Positions 1-11,190 are shown, counted from the stretch's first letter. The stretch: DNA of 64,000 bases from Cokeromyces recurvatus (GCF_025118155.1 NW_026251410.1:124001-188000), one strand, 5' to 3'. The notes: generated from the letters alone by a model not told the origin. Translations and numbers: made by a program.

Positions 1-482
1 TAATTTAACTGGCACTTCTCTTCCTTCTAGAGCTCGATGTAATATATCTCTTATTTCAAAAGTCAGTTCACTTTCGCCTTTTCCTTCATCTAATCTACTC
101 TCTTCCTCATCTCCTGGTGGTGGCATATTTTGAAGTACAAGTAGAATGTAAGCAATTACATCTCCATAATCAAACATTCCAACATAAGACCGTGCATGAA
201 CAATAGATGAATTGGTAACAGTTTTTACATCAGGATAATAAACCGGTGCAGACGAAATATTATTATTAATAAGTACATCACAAGCTTCTTCAATAGGTAA
301 AGAGCCATCACTAAACATGTAGAAAAAAAAACACATGTTATTTTATTTTTTTATTTTTTTATACTAAAAAATAAGTAAAGCGCAAATTACATTGTAATTA
401 CTTGTTGGTCTTTAATGAGACTTGAAGCTTTAACCATGGTCCAATCAACTGGGTCAGTTGTTACACCTTCTCTATGTGCCAT
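1..482 (-). CDS. CBS-domain protein (5' part; runs off the left edge)
   Basis: Partial gene. ATG at 482-480; exon 1 is 482..391, an 80-nt GT-AG intron is 390..311, exon 2 continues 310..1 and is still open at the window edge. The N-terminal sequence holds a CBS motif: a stretch with SSAPVYYPD, then SYVGMFDYGDVIAYILLVL, the usual pattern of one CBS repeat. An acidic loop (GDEEESRLDEG) follows. CBS modules bind adenosyl ligands such as AMP, ATP or SAM and regulate the protein they sit in; in fungi they occur in Snf4-type AMPK gamma subunits and in stand-alone proteins. The visible part does not decide which one this is. Only the first CBS repeat can be seen. Confidence 0.75.
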
Positions 483-981
483 TTTTAATTATTGTTGTCG
501 AAAAGAATAAAAAGAATGAAAAGAATAATAATAATAATAATAAGGATATTTTACATCATGATGGTAGTTGGAGTAACCAATTAAATTGCACGCTTTGTTT
601 CTAATGCCAAAATGATCGTCACCTAAAGTGTAAAGAAAAAAACGTGGATTTTTTTTGTTAAAGATCACTGAATTTTATACGTTAAAAAGCTGGTCTTATG
701 TTAAGGATAAATTATGATAAAGCAAAACTAATCATAACAGACTTTTTCCCTTTTTTTTTAAAAAAAAAAAACAATACCATGAATGATAAATAAAACTATT
801 ATAATAATCGTCAAGAAAAGAAGACAATATATTGTTTAGACTCTCTTCTTTGTCTGTTGAATTAGGGTAAGGTTCTACTAGAGCAAAGGCCCTGTTTACT
901 ATTTATAAGAACTCAAGATATTAGGATTAAATTAAATTATTTCGACTGTCTAAAACATCTCTCTGTTTAGAGACTTTTGTA
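483..981. other. Intergenic stretch upstream of the CBS gene
   Basis: About 500 bp with no open frame of note. It holds the presumed promoter of the leftward CBS gene, an (AAT)n stretch near 524-542 and an A run at 760-770. It ends at the TA dinucleotide (980-981) that flanks the transposon-like element. Confidence 0.5.
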
Positions 982-2384
982 CAGTAAAGCTGGGAAATAT
1001 TGGTTAATTTACAAATTTGAATAATGGTTATAAAAAAATAATCTGGGGCATACTAAAAAAATGATTGGTGGAAAACCGAAAAACGATTGGCTCACCAATA
1101 TTTTCAAGTAAGCTCAGAGCAATATTTATCTGCATGAAATAGCGAAAGCGATAACTAACGCGGATAATCATAATTGTTGTTGTTGTTGTTTTTGACGTGA
1201 AAACAAGAGATGTCTCTTGCCATTATTTCTAAGGCTTGTCAATATCTTTTTAAAATTTAGTATTGCCATCAGATCTCGATTCCATATTCTTCTTTTATCT
1301 TCGTGTTCATTGGAATTTTTGAGCTACTGAATCATATATAGATATATATGACACCTACCGTCTTTACCTTCAGTAGACTGTTCCGTCTTGTTTTGAAGAG
1401 ATTGAAGTATCTCTTTGTTTTCCTTTAATTTTTACGTTAGATTTCATGAGTAAGCTAAGTGTAGATTATGTGGATAAAGAGGAAAAAAAAAGACGTTGAA
1501 AATAAATACAAGTTCCAAACCGATCGATATATACGAGCTACTGCGAATTAATCATTGTTCTTGAAAAGGAAGTTCTCTGATGGCAGGTCGGATTTTGACA
1601 ACTTTTAATCTATATAATTACATGAAATTGCTTCAGTGTTATTGATTCTTTATTAGTATATCATTATTAAACAAAACTTCTGTTGCTCTTTCATTGGTAC
1701 TTTACATGATCTTAGCGTCTATTGTCTTTGAAAGAGTTGATCACTTTAATCTATTGGATCTGTGTGTTTTAAATCGAGTATTGAATCGAGTAACTGCTAT
1801 TTATCTCTCTGTATATGCTCTCTAATAAATAAAAAAAAACTAGAGAATGTGTATAACACTTGTAATTTTATTCATTCTCTGATATATTCCCTGTTCAGCA
1901 AAGCTAATTAATTTACTGTATCTGTTTGTTTTTCCATTTGTGTTTTTTTTTATTTGATTCCGTTGCTTCGAAGTCAACATAAGTCTACATTTGTGCGATA
2001 TCAAGTATGAATACTCAATATGCAAACAAAATATGAATGGTTCATGAAATGAAGGATTCGGACCTAAACTTTGATAGAAATCGTGTGTTGAGAATAGGCT
2101 ACAGATTCATGTATTTACCTTCATATATTTACTAGTGAATTGAATGCAATTGAGAAATCCTAGGCTCTTGTAAAAAAAGGAAGATGACGCGCGAGAATCT
2201 GATGGTTGAAGAAAATTTATCCGAATGAATCGCTGATGCTTGCAACAATGTATGTGTTAGTGACCTTTCATGGATTTCGTAGCCACTTTTAGCTTCATTT
2301 TAGTCATCAGAAACGCTCAAAACAACTTTTTAAAAATGACCAATCATTTTTTTGGTTTTCCACCAATATTTCCCGGCTTCACTG
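982..2384. mobile_element. Decayed Tc1/mariner-like DNA transposon with terminal inverted repeats
   Basis: The left end, starting CAGTAAAGCTGGGAAATATT at 982, is the inverted copy of the right end, which finishes in ...AATATTTCCCGGCTTCACTG at 2384; about 22 of 24 positions match. Both ends are bordered by TA (980-981 and 2385-2386), the target duplication of Tc1/mariner elements, and CAGT is the typical first tetranucleotide. A second inverted block (GGTGGAAAACC with AAAAATGATTGG) lies inside both ends. The length, 1403 bp, fits a full-size element, but no intact transposase frame remains. On the minus strand a 61-codon stretch at 1840..2025 contains LTSKQRNQIK and could be the decayed start of a transposase. 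Classification by ends and TA is well supported; the transposase remnant is a guess. Confidence 0.75.
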
Positions 2385-2386
2385 TA

Positions 2387-2885
2387 TCTCAAAGCAATAT
2401 AATGCATAAATTCACATTTAATATGAATAGATAGCAACTATTTATAAAATGAATAAAGTAGACTTGGTTATCCATTTTATCCTCTACAATAGAGAGATTA
2501 TCTTTGTCAAACCGTCAGAATATAAAAAATACTTGATAATGTTTAATATTACAAGCATACATCTTATACAAATCTATAATCTCTACTATTGCGGCTATAA
2601 TCAAAACTGGTTTACTATCAGTATATCCTAAAGCTTTTTTTTTAAAAGAGAGACTCATATAAATTGAATAAGGTATTGCTTGATAATTGAAATAACCCTA
2701 TTACTGCTTAAAGTATAGAGGTGTCCTGATGTTTACTATTATAACATACTATCATATACTTTTTTGTTATGTCGTTGTGACTATTATTTTATTTTATTTT
2801 ATTTTTCTATTTTCTTACATGCTTCTCCCCCTTCCCCACCCTCCTCCTACTTTATTATTATTTTAGTACATTAAACAGCGCCATC
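2387..2885. other. Intergenic region upstream of oma1
   Basis: 499 bp between the transposon-like element and the oma1 start. It contains a pyrimidine-rich patch at 2824-2849 just upstream of the ATG and a (TTTTA)n patch near 2787-2808. A 60-codon frame at 2449..2631 has no recognisable features and is probably chance. Presumed oma1 promoter. Confidence 0.45.
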
Positions 2886-3239
2886 ATGTCAATTTTAAAA
2901 TTGGGTAGAAATGCTTTCATGAAACAATTCAAATTAAAATGTCTACCAGTAAGGCAATCAACAGTTATCAGTTCTTCATCACTGCGAATTTTACACCGAA
3001 ATTATGCAGTCATTCCTCCACGATATCCACCTATGCAATATAAACGACCTACATCATTAAATAATCAATATACAAGATTTTCAAATAACGAAAGAGGGTC
3101 ATTCTATATGTCTAAACGCTTCTGGTTATTTATTGGAACAGGTACTGTCATATATGGTGGATATTATGTAACTCATTTGGAAAGAGTGCCCATCAGTGGC
3201 CGTATTCGATTTATGAACGTATCCCCTAAATTAGAGGAA

Positions 3240-3273
<34 letters not shown>

Positions 3274-4240
3274 TATGATGAAATAATTGAACATGTTGAC
3301 TTATTTGATATAAAGCAATGGCAATACAAGCTTATAATGAAGTGATGCATGAATTTCGTAACCGCATATTACCCGCAAATCATCCTTATACAAGGTTTGT
3401 AAGAAGAATAGCTCAACGTATCATTCAAGTTTCCGGCATGGAAGATATGAAATGGGAAGTTCATGTTGTAAACTCTCGCGAAAAAAAGTAAGTTTTTTTT
3501 CTGAGAAGTTTCTTCTTCAAACAAATAGAATTGATTAGATGATTTATTCTTACATACTAGTGCATTTGTTCTCCCGGGAGGAAAAATATTTGTTTTTACA
3601 GGAATTTTACCTATTGTTCAAAATGAAGGTATGGAGAAAGAAAGAAAGAAAGAAAGAAAAGTAACATTTATTAATTGGATAATTTTTTATTACAAGTGCA
3701 GATGGAATGGCTGCAGTGCTAGGTCATGAAATATCACATCAACTTGCTCGTCATAGTGCTGAAAAACTTAGTTTTGTAAAGATTCTTCTTGCAATTCAGT
3801 TAACACTTTCTCTTTTAGGAATTGAACCTTCTTTTCTCTTTAATCAATATACTTATAATTTTATAATGATGAAGCCATTTTCACGTAAATGCGAAATAGA
3901 GGCAGATGATATAGGTATTCAATTAATGGCACAAGCTTGTTTTGACCCTAAAGAAGCAATTGAAGTATGGAAACGTATGGAGTTATATAATGCTACAGAT
4001 ATTCCTCAATTTGCTAGCACACATCCTAGTCATGAAAATCGCATAAAATATCTTACAAAAAAGGTAAATAGGATAATCATGACCACTATTACTACTACGA
4101 CTGCTGCTGTTTAACGTATAAACATTTCGTTATAAAATTTATAGTTACCTTCTGCTTTAGAAAAACGTGCCCAAAGTGATTGTTCAAGTGAACTGCATTC
4201 ATTAGCTGATAAATTTAAAAACACTTGGGTGCGTTGGTAA
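2886..4240 (+). CDS. oma1: Mitochondrial inner-membrane zinc metalloprotease Oma1
   Basis: Five exons: 2886..3240, 3316..3487, 3561..3628, 3702..4063, 4145..4240; total 350 codons, close to yeast Oma1. Oma1 is a membrane-bound M48 peptidase of the mitochondrial inner membrane that cleaves misfolded proteins and OPA1/Mgm1-type substrates under stress. The N-terminus is basic and Ser/Arg-rich like a presequence, followed by one membrane segment (WLFIGTGTVIYGGYYVT). The zinc site HEISH is at about residues 207-211 and the third ligand lies in IEADD near residue 265; a conserved C-terminal THPSHENR is present. Intron 1 begins with GTAAAA and runs straight into about 28 A. Its stop lies 121 bp from the stop of the oppositely oriented calponin-homology gene. 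Confidence 0.93.
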
Positions 4241-4361
4241 ATAGACTCAAGTGCGCATATATACTTTAGTAGATGTACAAATATGTATTGTTATAATTTA
4301 AATGAATGAGACAGACTATAATTATTATTATTTATTTTATTTTTACATGTCATGGGCATAA

Positions 4362-6229
4362 CTATTTTTTTTGTTGAATTAATAATTTTTGAATGGTTGT
4401 GTCAACTTGCTCTCGTAATTCACGAATAACATAATCACAAAATTTGCTTAATGCATTGTCTATCATGTGTAAACCTTTGTCTGTCTTTTTTGCAATCTCT
4501 GACGGGTCAAATTCATCAAATACAAGTTCAAATCTAAATTTACATGCCCTATAGAAAAGAAAAGAAAAGAAAAAAAAAAGCATGTTAACTTATCCACATA
4601 TAATTTACTTTATATATCTGATAACATACGTAGCAAAGAATCGAAGATTCTCAATAGCTCTATATGTTCGCTTATTATCACTATGAATCTTTGTAATCAA
4701 TCCAAAAGGTCTGAGTGATCGTTTTACGATGCTATTATATACATTACAAAACACTATACCATCACTAATATAAGTTCATATTAGTCTTTTTTTTTTTTTT
4801 TTTTTTTTTTTCTTTTTTTTTGTTTGTTTCTTGAAGCATATATATATACTTGCGAAAGGGATCGTAAAAATGCCTCTTTATTATCATCTGGATTTGGAAT
4901 ATTCTGATCTTGATTATTGTCTAGGATCAAGGCATAATATCGTCCTATATATATATATATCCAGTATAGTATGAATATTAAAATATACACACATATATAT
5001 ATACATACATATTCAATACCTTACCTATTGGATTATTTACAAAGGAACCTCTCTCCAGCCATTCCGGTATATTATTAAATGTCTTTATTTCCTCTTCTTT
5101 TGTTAAACTTAAAATCCCCATTTTTTCTATCAAAGTTTCGATCTCTGGAGTGAAAAGAGCTGGAGGGCTTCCAATATGATGAGGTGGGTTAAATGCATAC
5201 TTTTCGATTACGTTTAAATAATCATGAATAGCCTGTCTTTCCTTTCCCAACCTATTAAAATCAGAGGCTCGATAAAGGAAACCTTTTGTATCGCCTTTTT
5301 CTTCTTCTTCTTCTTCTTCCTTGAGACGATAGTTTGTTTCAAGCTCCTTGATAATTTCTAATAAATGTAAGGATGCATATCTAAGCTTATTAATAGCCTC
5401 ATTTGATAGATCTTGGCGATTGACTGTATATTTTTTTACAGAACTTAACATGGTTGTTACAGCTTGTAAGAAAGGTAAGATTTGAAAAGAGGTGTCCGGA
5501 TGTAGTGTTGTATCAAGTGGTTCAGTTAATGTGATTATTGTAAGTGTAGTTTGTATATCTTTAAAACATAATGAGAGTAATATATCCAAGTCTGTTTCAA
5601 CATTTAAATCAATCCAACTTGGAGGTGGTTCTTGAGGTGTAGGTAATTGATCCTCTATACTATCTGGCTCCTCTACAAACGTTTCTTGTTGAAAGCCCAA
5701 AGTACCGATTCTATTATGGTAATCAACATTTTTTATTAGTAGTGCACAATACATAATGCAAATAATAATAATAATACTTTACTTGTTTACTTTTAATTCC
5801 TTTTTAGCATAAAAATTTTGAAGTCTTTCAATAGAGCCTAAAGTTAAAACAGAGGATCTCCTTTGAGCTATTATGTTTGATTTTTTTATTAATTTATATA
5901 TTATCATTATCATTATCATTATCATTATCATTATCAAAAAAAAAAAAAAAAAAAAAAAGTTTTATATATTAACCTGATCGAGCAAATCCTTTTATTTGAA
6001 TACCATTTATTGGTTTTAAATATCTACGACCAAAGGGGCTTTGAGCACGAACGATATTATCGTTATTATGAATAGCAGGAGGTGGAGGAGACACTCTTTT
6101 TTCAAAACTTGAAAGATCAACATCATCATCATCATCAACTATAAATGGAGAAAACGAATCCAAACTATCATCTCGACTTTCTTGACATGTAGTAGTATTG
6201 TCAAGTGATTCTAAAGGGTGTTGTAACAT
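4362..6229 (-). CDS. Calponin-homology domain protein, function unknown
   Basis: Six exons on the minus strand: 6229..5974, 5867..5783, 5710..5025, 4944..4854, 4764..4630, 4548..4362; 479 residues, all phases fit. The N-terminal ~85 residues are acidic and Ser/Pro-rich. The middle looks helical, with a run of glutamates. The C-terminal ~150 residues read like a calponin-homology domain: FLRSL-SDGIVFCNVYNSIV, then RAIENLRFFATACKFRF and a final helix. CH domains bind actin or act in signalling scaffolds. The join between exons 4 and 5 only works with a GC donor (GCAAGT at 4853-4848), so intron 4853..4765 appears to be a GC-AG intron. Intron 1 holds an (ATTATC)n repeat plus an A tract. I do not recognise the specific family. 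Confidence 0.7.
5880..5958. repeat. (ATTATC)n microsatellite followed by A tract inside an intron
   Basis: About six copies of a TTATCA unit at roughly 5899-5936, then about 22 A. Both lie within intron 1 of the calponin-homology gene. Confidence 0.85.
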
Positions 6230-6653
6230 TATTGACGTTAAATAGTATTATTATAAACAACAATAAATCAAGGGGAACTATGACTAGCCAGACTTCAATA
6301 AGAAGAAGAATTAAAAGGTTAAATTATTTGTTTATACTACTAACTACATAAGTCACAATTACGGTGTAACATATAGCATAATAACAGGCACATGATGTGC
6401 AGTCATTCAATGCAGCAGAAATAAAGTCGTGGCTTTATTAGTTAACGGATGATAATAAAGCGAGTTTTATTTTGTTAAAGTGACTCTGTAAAGCGGGTTA
6501 TCTTGTATACTTTATGGTCACATGCTTAAAAAAAAAAGGTATGCTTATGTGTGTGTGTGTGTCTTTTATTATGTTTTTATCTTTGACGATGTTATTCGTA
6601 TAAGAGTAATAATAATAATACTACTTTTTTTTTCCTTCTTTTAATAATATATT
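6230..6653. other. Intergenic region between the calponin-homology gene and tim8
   Basis: About 420 bp between two leftward genes. It includes a short (GT)n run near 6549-6562 and AT-rich sequence. No coding signal was seen. It should hold the tim8 3' end and the promoter of the calponin-homology gene. Confidence 0.45.
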
Positions 6654-7073
6654 CTACATGCCAGAGCTTCTTAATTCCTCAAGTCTTTTGACAATAAACA
6701 TACTGGTATCAAGGAAACGATCAACACAATTTGCTAGACAATTTTCTTCACTACGATCCAATTTATTATTGACTTTTGAAATACATTTATCCTAATGAAG
6801 ATGATACATGTAAGCATTTTCATTTTCATTTTTCATTTCATATAATTTTATTACCCAGCAACTATCAGTTAAAGAATGAACAGTTTGCTGAACGCGAGCT
6901 TTTGCTTGTTCTGCCTCAAGAAACTAACATTTACGAATATACACATATATAAATATATATTATGGTCATTAGTCTGTTTTGTGTCGTGTTGCTTTTTTTA
7001 TTTATTTATAAATAAGTGTATATACTTGGCCGAGTTCACGCTGATCACTTTCGGAAAATTGAGGTTGAGACAT
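6654..7073 (-). CDS. tim8: Small Tim chaperone Tim8 (mitochondrial intermembrane space)
   Basis: Three exons: 7073..7026, 6923..6855, 6791..6654; 84 residues, the usual Tim8 size. Tim8 pairs with Tim13 as a hexameric chaperone that escorts membrane proteins such as Tim23 across the intermembrane space. The twin CX3C motif is present: CWDKC at residues 38-42 and CLANC at 57-61, followed by VDRFLDTS and a C-terminal helix. The cysteines normally form two disulfides through the Mia40 pathway. The first intron falls after residue 16 and the second splits the first CX3C motif. It shares a 432-bp divergent promoter with the small membrane-protein gene. Confidence 0.93.
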
Positions 7074-7505
7074 TTTTATAACAGAGAAATGAAATAAGAG
7101 AGAAAAAAAAAAAAAAAAAGAAAAAAAGAAGACAGATTTGCTGAAAATAATTAACGTAGGGGGGAGTAGAGGAGATTAGGAGGGGAGATTATAATTATTG
7201 ACGTTGATCAAGTAGTGGCTTGCACTATGAGTTTGAATTTTTTTTTTTCCTATTCTATTCTCTTCTTTATTACTAAAAGCAGTGCTTTAATATGATACAG
7301 TGTACATTACATAATCGATGAAAGTTGAACAAACAAGAGTATGTTTTAAAAAGTGTATAATTATGCATACATAATGAAGCTATTGTACATCCATTTATAA
7401 CTTTGTTCATATTATTTTTTAATTTTTAATTAGCCCTATTAAAATGCTTTATTTTATTTTTTTTTATTGAGTTTCTTTTTTTTTTTTTTTCTGTTATAAA
7501 TTAAC
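7074..7505. promoter_or_regulatory. Divergent intergenic promoter region (tim8 / small membrane protein)
   Basis: 432 bp between two start codons pointing away from each other. It contains a purine-rich block at 7088-7132 and T tracts at 7232-7246 and about 7477-7491, the latter just upstream of the rightward ATG. The role as a shared promoter is inferred from the arrangement only. Confidence 0.5.
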
Positions 7506-7940
7506 ATGGTACCTCCTCACCCAATACCCAAAAACTACCCTGTTCCAAGCGAAAGTGTTCAAAATCGTTTTAAGCGAAGATTACAAACACCAGAAGCAAT
7601 GGCACCTACGCCAAGAGCAAGACAACTACAGATTTTATCTTGGGCCCTTTCTATAGGTAAAAAATAAAATAATAAAGTAAATTCGATATAATAATGCAAG
7701 AGGATAAATAACAATTTAACAAAAAAAAAAAAGGTCTCAGTGCTTATGTTGTATTATTTGCTGATTTTGGAACAGAGAAAAATTGTTATACACCAGTATG
7801 TTGCTCATAATATATTTAAAACTTCAACATTAACTAATTGCATCATTTAGATCCGGGAATGGTTTCAACAAAAGAAAACACAGTTTTGGACTCTAAGTGA
7901 AAAAGAAAAGAAAGAGTTAAGAGAACAAGGAAAACTATAA
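7506..7940 (+). CDS. Small single-pass membrane protein, unknown function
   Basis: Three exons: 7506..7656, 7734..7795, 7851..7940; exactly 100 residues, with introns in phases 1 and 0. The N-terminal ~45 residues are Pro/Arg-rich and soluble. One membrane helix follows (ILSWALSIGLSAYVVLFADF). The tail is charged and contains YTPIREWFQQKKTQFW, then a Lys/Glu-rich end. The size, single helix and basic N-terminus resemble small assembly factors of mitochondrial complexes, and the neighbours tim8 and mitochondrial EF-Tu fit that, but this is only inference. I do not recognise the family. Three spliced exons that keep the frame argue that it is real. Confidence 0.7.
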
Positions 7941-8802
7941 TATTAATCTCCTTTTATTTATATGCATTTGTATTTTTTTTTCGTTTGTTTGCTATTAAAT
8001 TTGCTTTAAATATGTGATGTTCGTTTACCTTGATTTATTATAGAGTGGGTCTTTTAATACATACAACCCAGAATAATACAGTTAAAATAATAACTTGGAC
8101 TGCTGTAGTTTTTTTTTTTATATGTATAAGTCTCCGAGGACTATTTTCTTAAGAAACTATACTATTTAATACAACGTATTGCCCTCTCTTTGAAAAAAAA
8201 AAATTCTTGGATTGTTCAAAGTATTACTTGTACTTGAGAGATAAGCTCTTGATTTTAAAAAGTCATTCAATGTAAAAGTATTTTGAAACTCTCTTTTCAA
8301 AGCAACTCTTTCATAAAGAGACTCGCATTCATTCTTTATTATTAGTGGAGCTTTCTTTAAACTTATCTAACCACTCAATAGTTTCTTTAAAGATATGAAC
8401 TAGACTTTGTTTATCAAATATCGTGATAGCAGTACAGGTTAATGGAGTATGTTGTTAACGCATCTCTGCTATTTCTAATTTATTTGATATAGTATTATAT
8501 ATTGGCATTAAAGAACGAAATCAAAAAAAGACTTCTCTTAATAAATGTATATACTGTGTAATACCCTTTGTAAAATGATGGATATTTTTATTTCAAAAAA
8601 AAAGGGGGGGAAATGTATAAAATGAATTTTAAATTCAGAAAAATGCAAGTCTATCGTGACTTTTTTTTATTTGCTTTTTAGTTATCCACAACCGGGGTAA
8701 AAAAAAAAAAAAGAAAAAAAAAAGGGCCTGGATTTTTATTAATTATTTGACAATCCTCTCTCTCTTTTTTTTTTTTTTTTCTTATATTTCATATAAACAA
8801 GG
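7941..8802. other. Intergenic region upstream of mitochondrial EF-Tu
   Basis: About 860 bp. It holds a possible gene remnant on the minus strand (8329..8508, listed separately), several A runs and, just before the EF-Tu start, a CT/T tract (about 8755-8780) followed by TCATATAAACAAGG. Presumed EF-Tu promoter and leader. Confidence 0.5.
8329..8508 (-). pseudogene. Possible gene remnant with one in-frame stop
   Basis: A 60-codon minus-strand frame starting MPIYNTISNKLEIAEMR, then a TAA, then continuing in the same frame with TIFDKQSLVHIFKETIEWLD and ending in a Ser/Asn-rich tail. Composition on both sides of the stop looks protein-like, which suggests the end of a decayed gene. No family is recognised. 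It could be chance. Confidence 0.3.
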
Positions 8803-10563
8803 ATGTTCGCTTTAAAGACAGCAGCAAACAAGGTTGCTTTACCTGCTACTCGTATTGCTTCTCGTAGATGTGTTTCTTCTTGCGCCACTAAGACTGGTAA
8901 CTTAAAATAATGATAATAATAATAATAATAATTGAAGTTTACCCTTTTTTTTATAACATTTTACTTTAGCCTTCTTATCTACTCGTATGGCCCTTAGTGC
9001 TGGTAACAAGTTTGTAAGTATACGCTCTTCCCCCCCCCTTCTTTTTCATTATAGCTTAAATATAGATAATATAAATATATATATTATTTACTTATCAAAA
9101 AAACACACACACATGATAGACTGCCAATCTTCTTAAAGAAGCTTACGTTTCTGCTGCTCCTTCTCGTTTGATGTTTTTTGGTAAATATATACGATATTAG
9201 ATGAATTTGAATGGGAATTTAATAAAATATGATTGTTGTTTATAAGGTCGTCGCCATATGGCTACTGATGCAGGAGGTAAATTTTTACGTGGTAAGCCAC
9301 ACGTCAATATTGGTACAATTGGCCACGTCGATCATGGTAAAACTACTTTGACCGCAGCTATTACCAAGACTTTAGCCGCTAAAGGTGGTGCTCAATTTAT
9401 GGATTACAATCAAATTGATAGGGCCCCTGAGGAAAAGGCTCGTGGTATTACTATTTCCACAGCTCACGTTGAATACGAAACACCTAACCGTCACTATGCT
9501 CATGTCGATTGTCCTGGTCACGCAGATTATATTAAGAACATGATTACTGGTGCTGCTCAGGTAATATATATATATATGTATATACATTGAACAAAAAAGA
9601 AAAAAAAACCACCCCGAAAATAGATAGATAATAATATGGATATTATCATAGATGGATGGTGCTATCATTGTAGTCTCTGCAACAGATGGTCAAATGCCTC
9701 AAACTCGTGAACATTTATTATTAGCTCGTCAAGTCGGTGTTCAAAACTTGGTTGTCTTTGTCAATAAAGTAGATCAGATTGATGATCCTGAAATGCTTGA
9801 ACTCGTTGAAATGGAAATGCGTGATCTTCTTTCTGAATACGGATTTGATGGTGAAAATACACCTATTATCAAGGGTTCTGCTCTTGCCGCTCTTGAAGGA
9901 CGTGATCCTGAAATTGGCGAAAAGGCTATCGAAGAATTAATGGAAGCTGTTGATTCATACATTCCTACCCCAGTTCGTGATTTAGACAAACCTTTCTTGA
10001 TGCCCATTGAAGATGTGTTTTCTATCTCAGGTCGTGGTACGGTTGCTACGGGTCGTGTTGAACGTGGTACTGTCAATAAGGGTCAAGAAGTAGAAATTGT
10101 GGGTATGGGACCTACGATCAAGACCACTTTGACAGGTATTGAAATGTTCCGTAAAGAATTAGATCGTGGTGAAGCTGGTGATAACATGGGTGCTCTTTTG
10201 CGTGGTATTAAACGAGAACAAATTCGTCGTGGTCAAGTTATGTGTGCCCCTGGTACAGTCAAGTCTCATAAGAAATTCCTTGCACAAATCTATATTTTGA
10301 CAAAGGAAGAAGGAGGTCGTCATACTCCATTTATTAATAACTATCGTCCTCAAATGTTTGTTCGTACCACAGATGTTACCGTCAGTCTCACACATCCTGA
10401 AGGCACTGAAAATCCTGATGAAAAGCTCATTATGCCTGGTGATAACGTAGAAATGCAATGTGAACTTATTCATGATGTTGCTCTTGAAGATGGTCAACGT
10501 TTCACCATTCGTGAAGGTGGTAAGACTGTAGGTACTGGTGTTGTTACTAAGATTATTGAGTAA
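8803..10563 (+). CDS. tuf1: Mitochondrial translation elongation factor Tu
   Basis: Five exons: 8803..8896, 8970..9013, 9120..9180, 9247..9560, 9652..10563; 474 residues. It delivers aminoacyl-tRNA to the mitochondrial ribosome in a GTP-dependent way. The first ~70 residues (exons 1-3 and the start of exon 4) form an Arg/Ser/Ala-rich presequence absent from bacterial EF-Tu. G-box motifs are intact: GHVDHGKT (about residue 92), RGITI switch, DCPGH (about 154), NKVD (about 209). Domains 2 and 3 are complete up to GVVTKIIE. The codon composition is richer in C/G at third positions than the neighbours, consistent with high expression. The presequence is split over four exons while most of the body is one exon. 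Confidence 0.97.
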
Positions 10564-10626
10564 AGGGAAAGGATGAAAATTTAGGGTTTTTTTGATTTTT
10601 TTTATCTCTTTTACCTTACTTCTTTG

Positions 10627-10657
<31 letters not shown>

Positions 10658-11190
10658 TCTTTTTCTTTGTATATCTTGAATTTTTATTTTATTTTGTTTT
10701 ATTTTTTTTTTTATTTCAGTCTTTCTTTAACAAATGTATTATCAGATACAAAAAATAAAAGTATCCATATTATTAACATATAGTGCATATTAATCTGTGT
10801 ATATATATGAAGCTTCTTTTCTTTGACTGATCCATGATTATCACTACTCGAATCACTATTCTATCCAAGAATACAAGTAGGAATATGTCAATATGCATGC
10901 ATATAAATAGATACGTAATACAGTGATGTCAATACATTATCCACATAAAAGAATAAAAAGAAAAAAAAAGAAAAAAAAGAGGAAATAGTAGGTTAGGAAA
11001 AAAAAAAAAAGCTTTAGGCTATATTTTTTTCATAGCTATTTGTATCACAAGAGAAAGTATACATTATGATAGACAGAGAGATGAATAAAAACCTTATTTT
11101 TATATTTAAAATAAATATATATTGCACTTTCTCATCTCAAAGTAGATTAACCTTTCTTTTACATTTCGAGTTTTAATTATTATTCACCTT
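10564..11190. other. Intergenic region between EF-Tu and the PP4R1-like gene
   Basis: About 630 bp. It starts with the EF-Tu 3' end (T-rich, a (CT)n run at 10627-10650 and AATAAA near 10754). Several A runs lie near 10963-11010. No coding signal was seen. The distal part is the presumed promoter of the next gene. Confidence 0.5.

Noticed and set aside
4765..4853. GT donor at 4849-4848 for intron 4 of the calponin-homology gene
   Set aside because: It leaves phase 0, which leads straight into stops in exon 5; the GC donor gives the right phase.
9372..10497. Open frames on the minus strand across EF-Tu (9372..9668, 9774..10076, 10159..10497)
   Set aside because: Antisense shadows of a conserved, codon-biased gene; no protein features.
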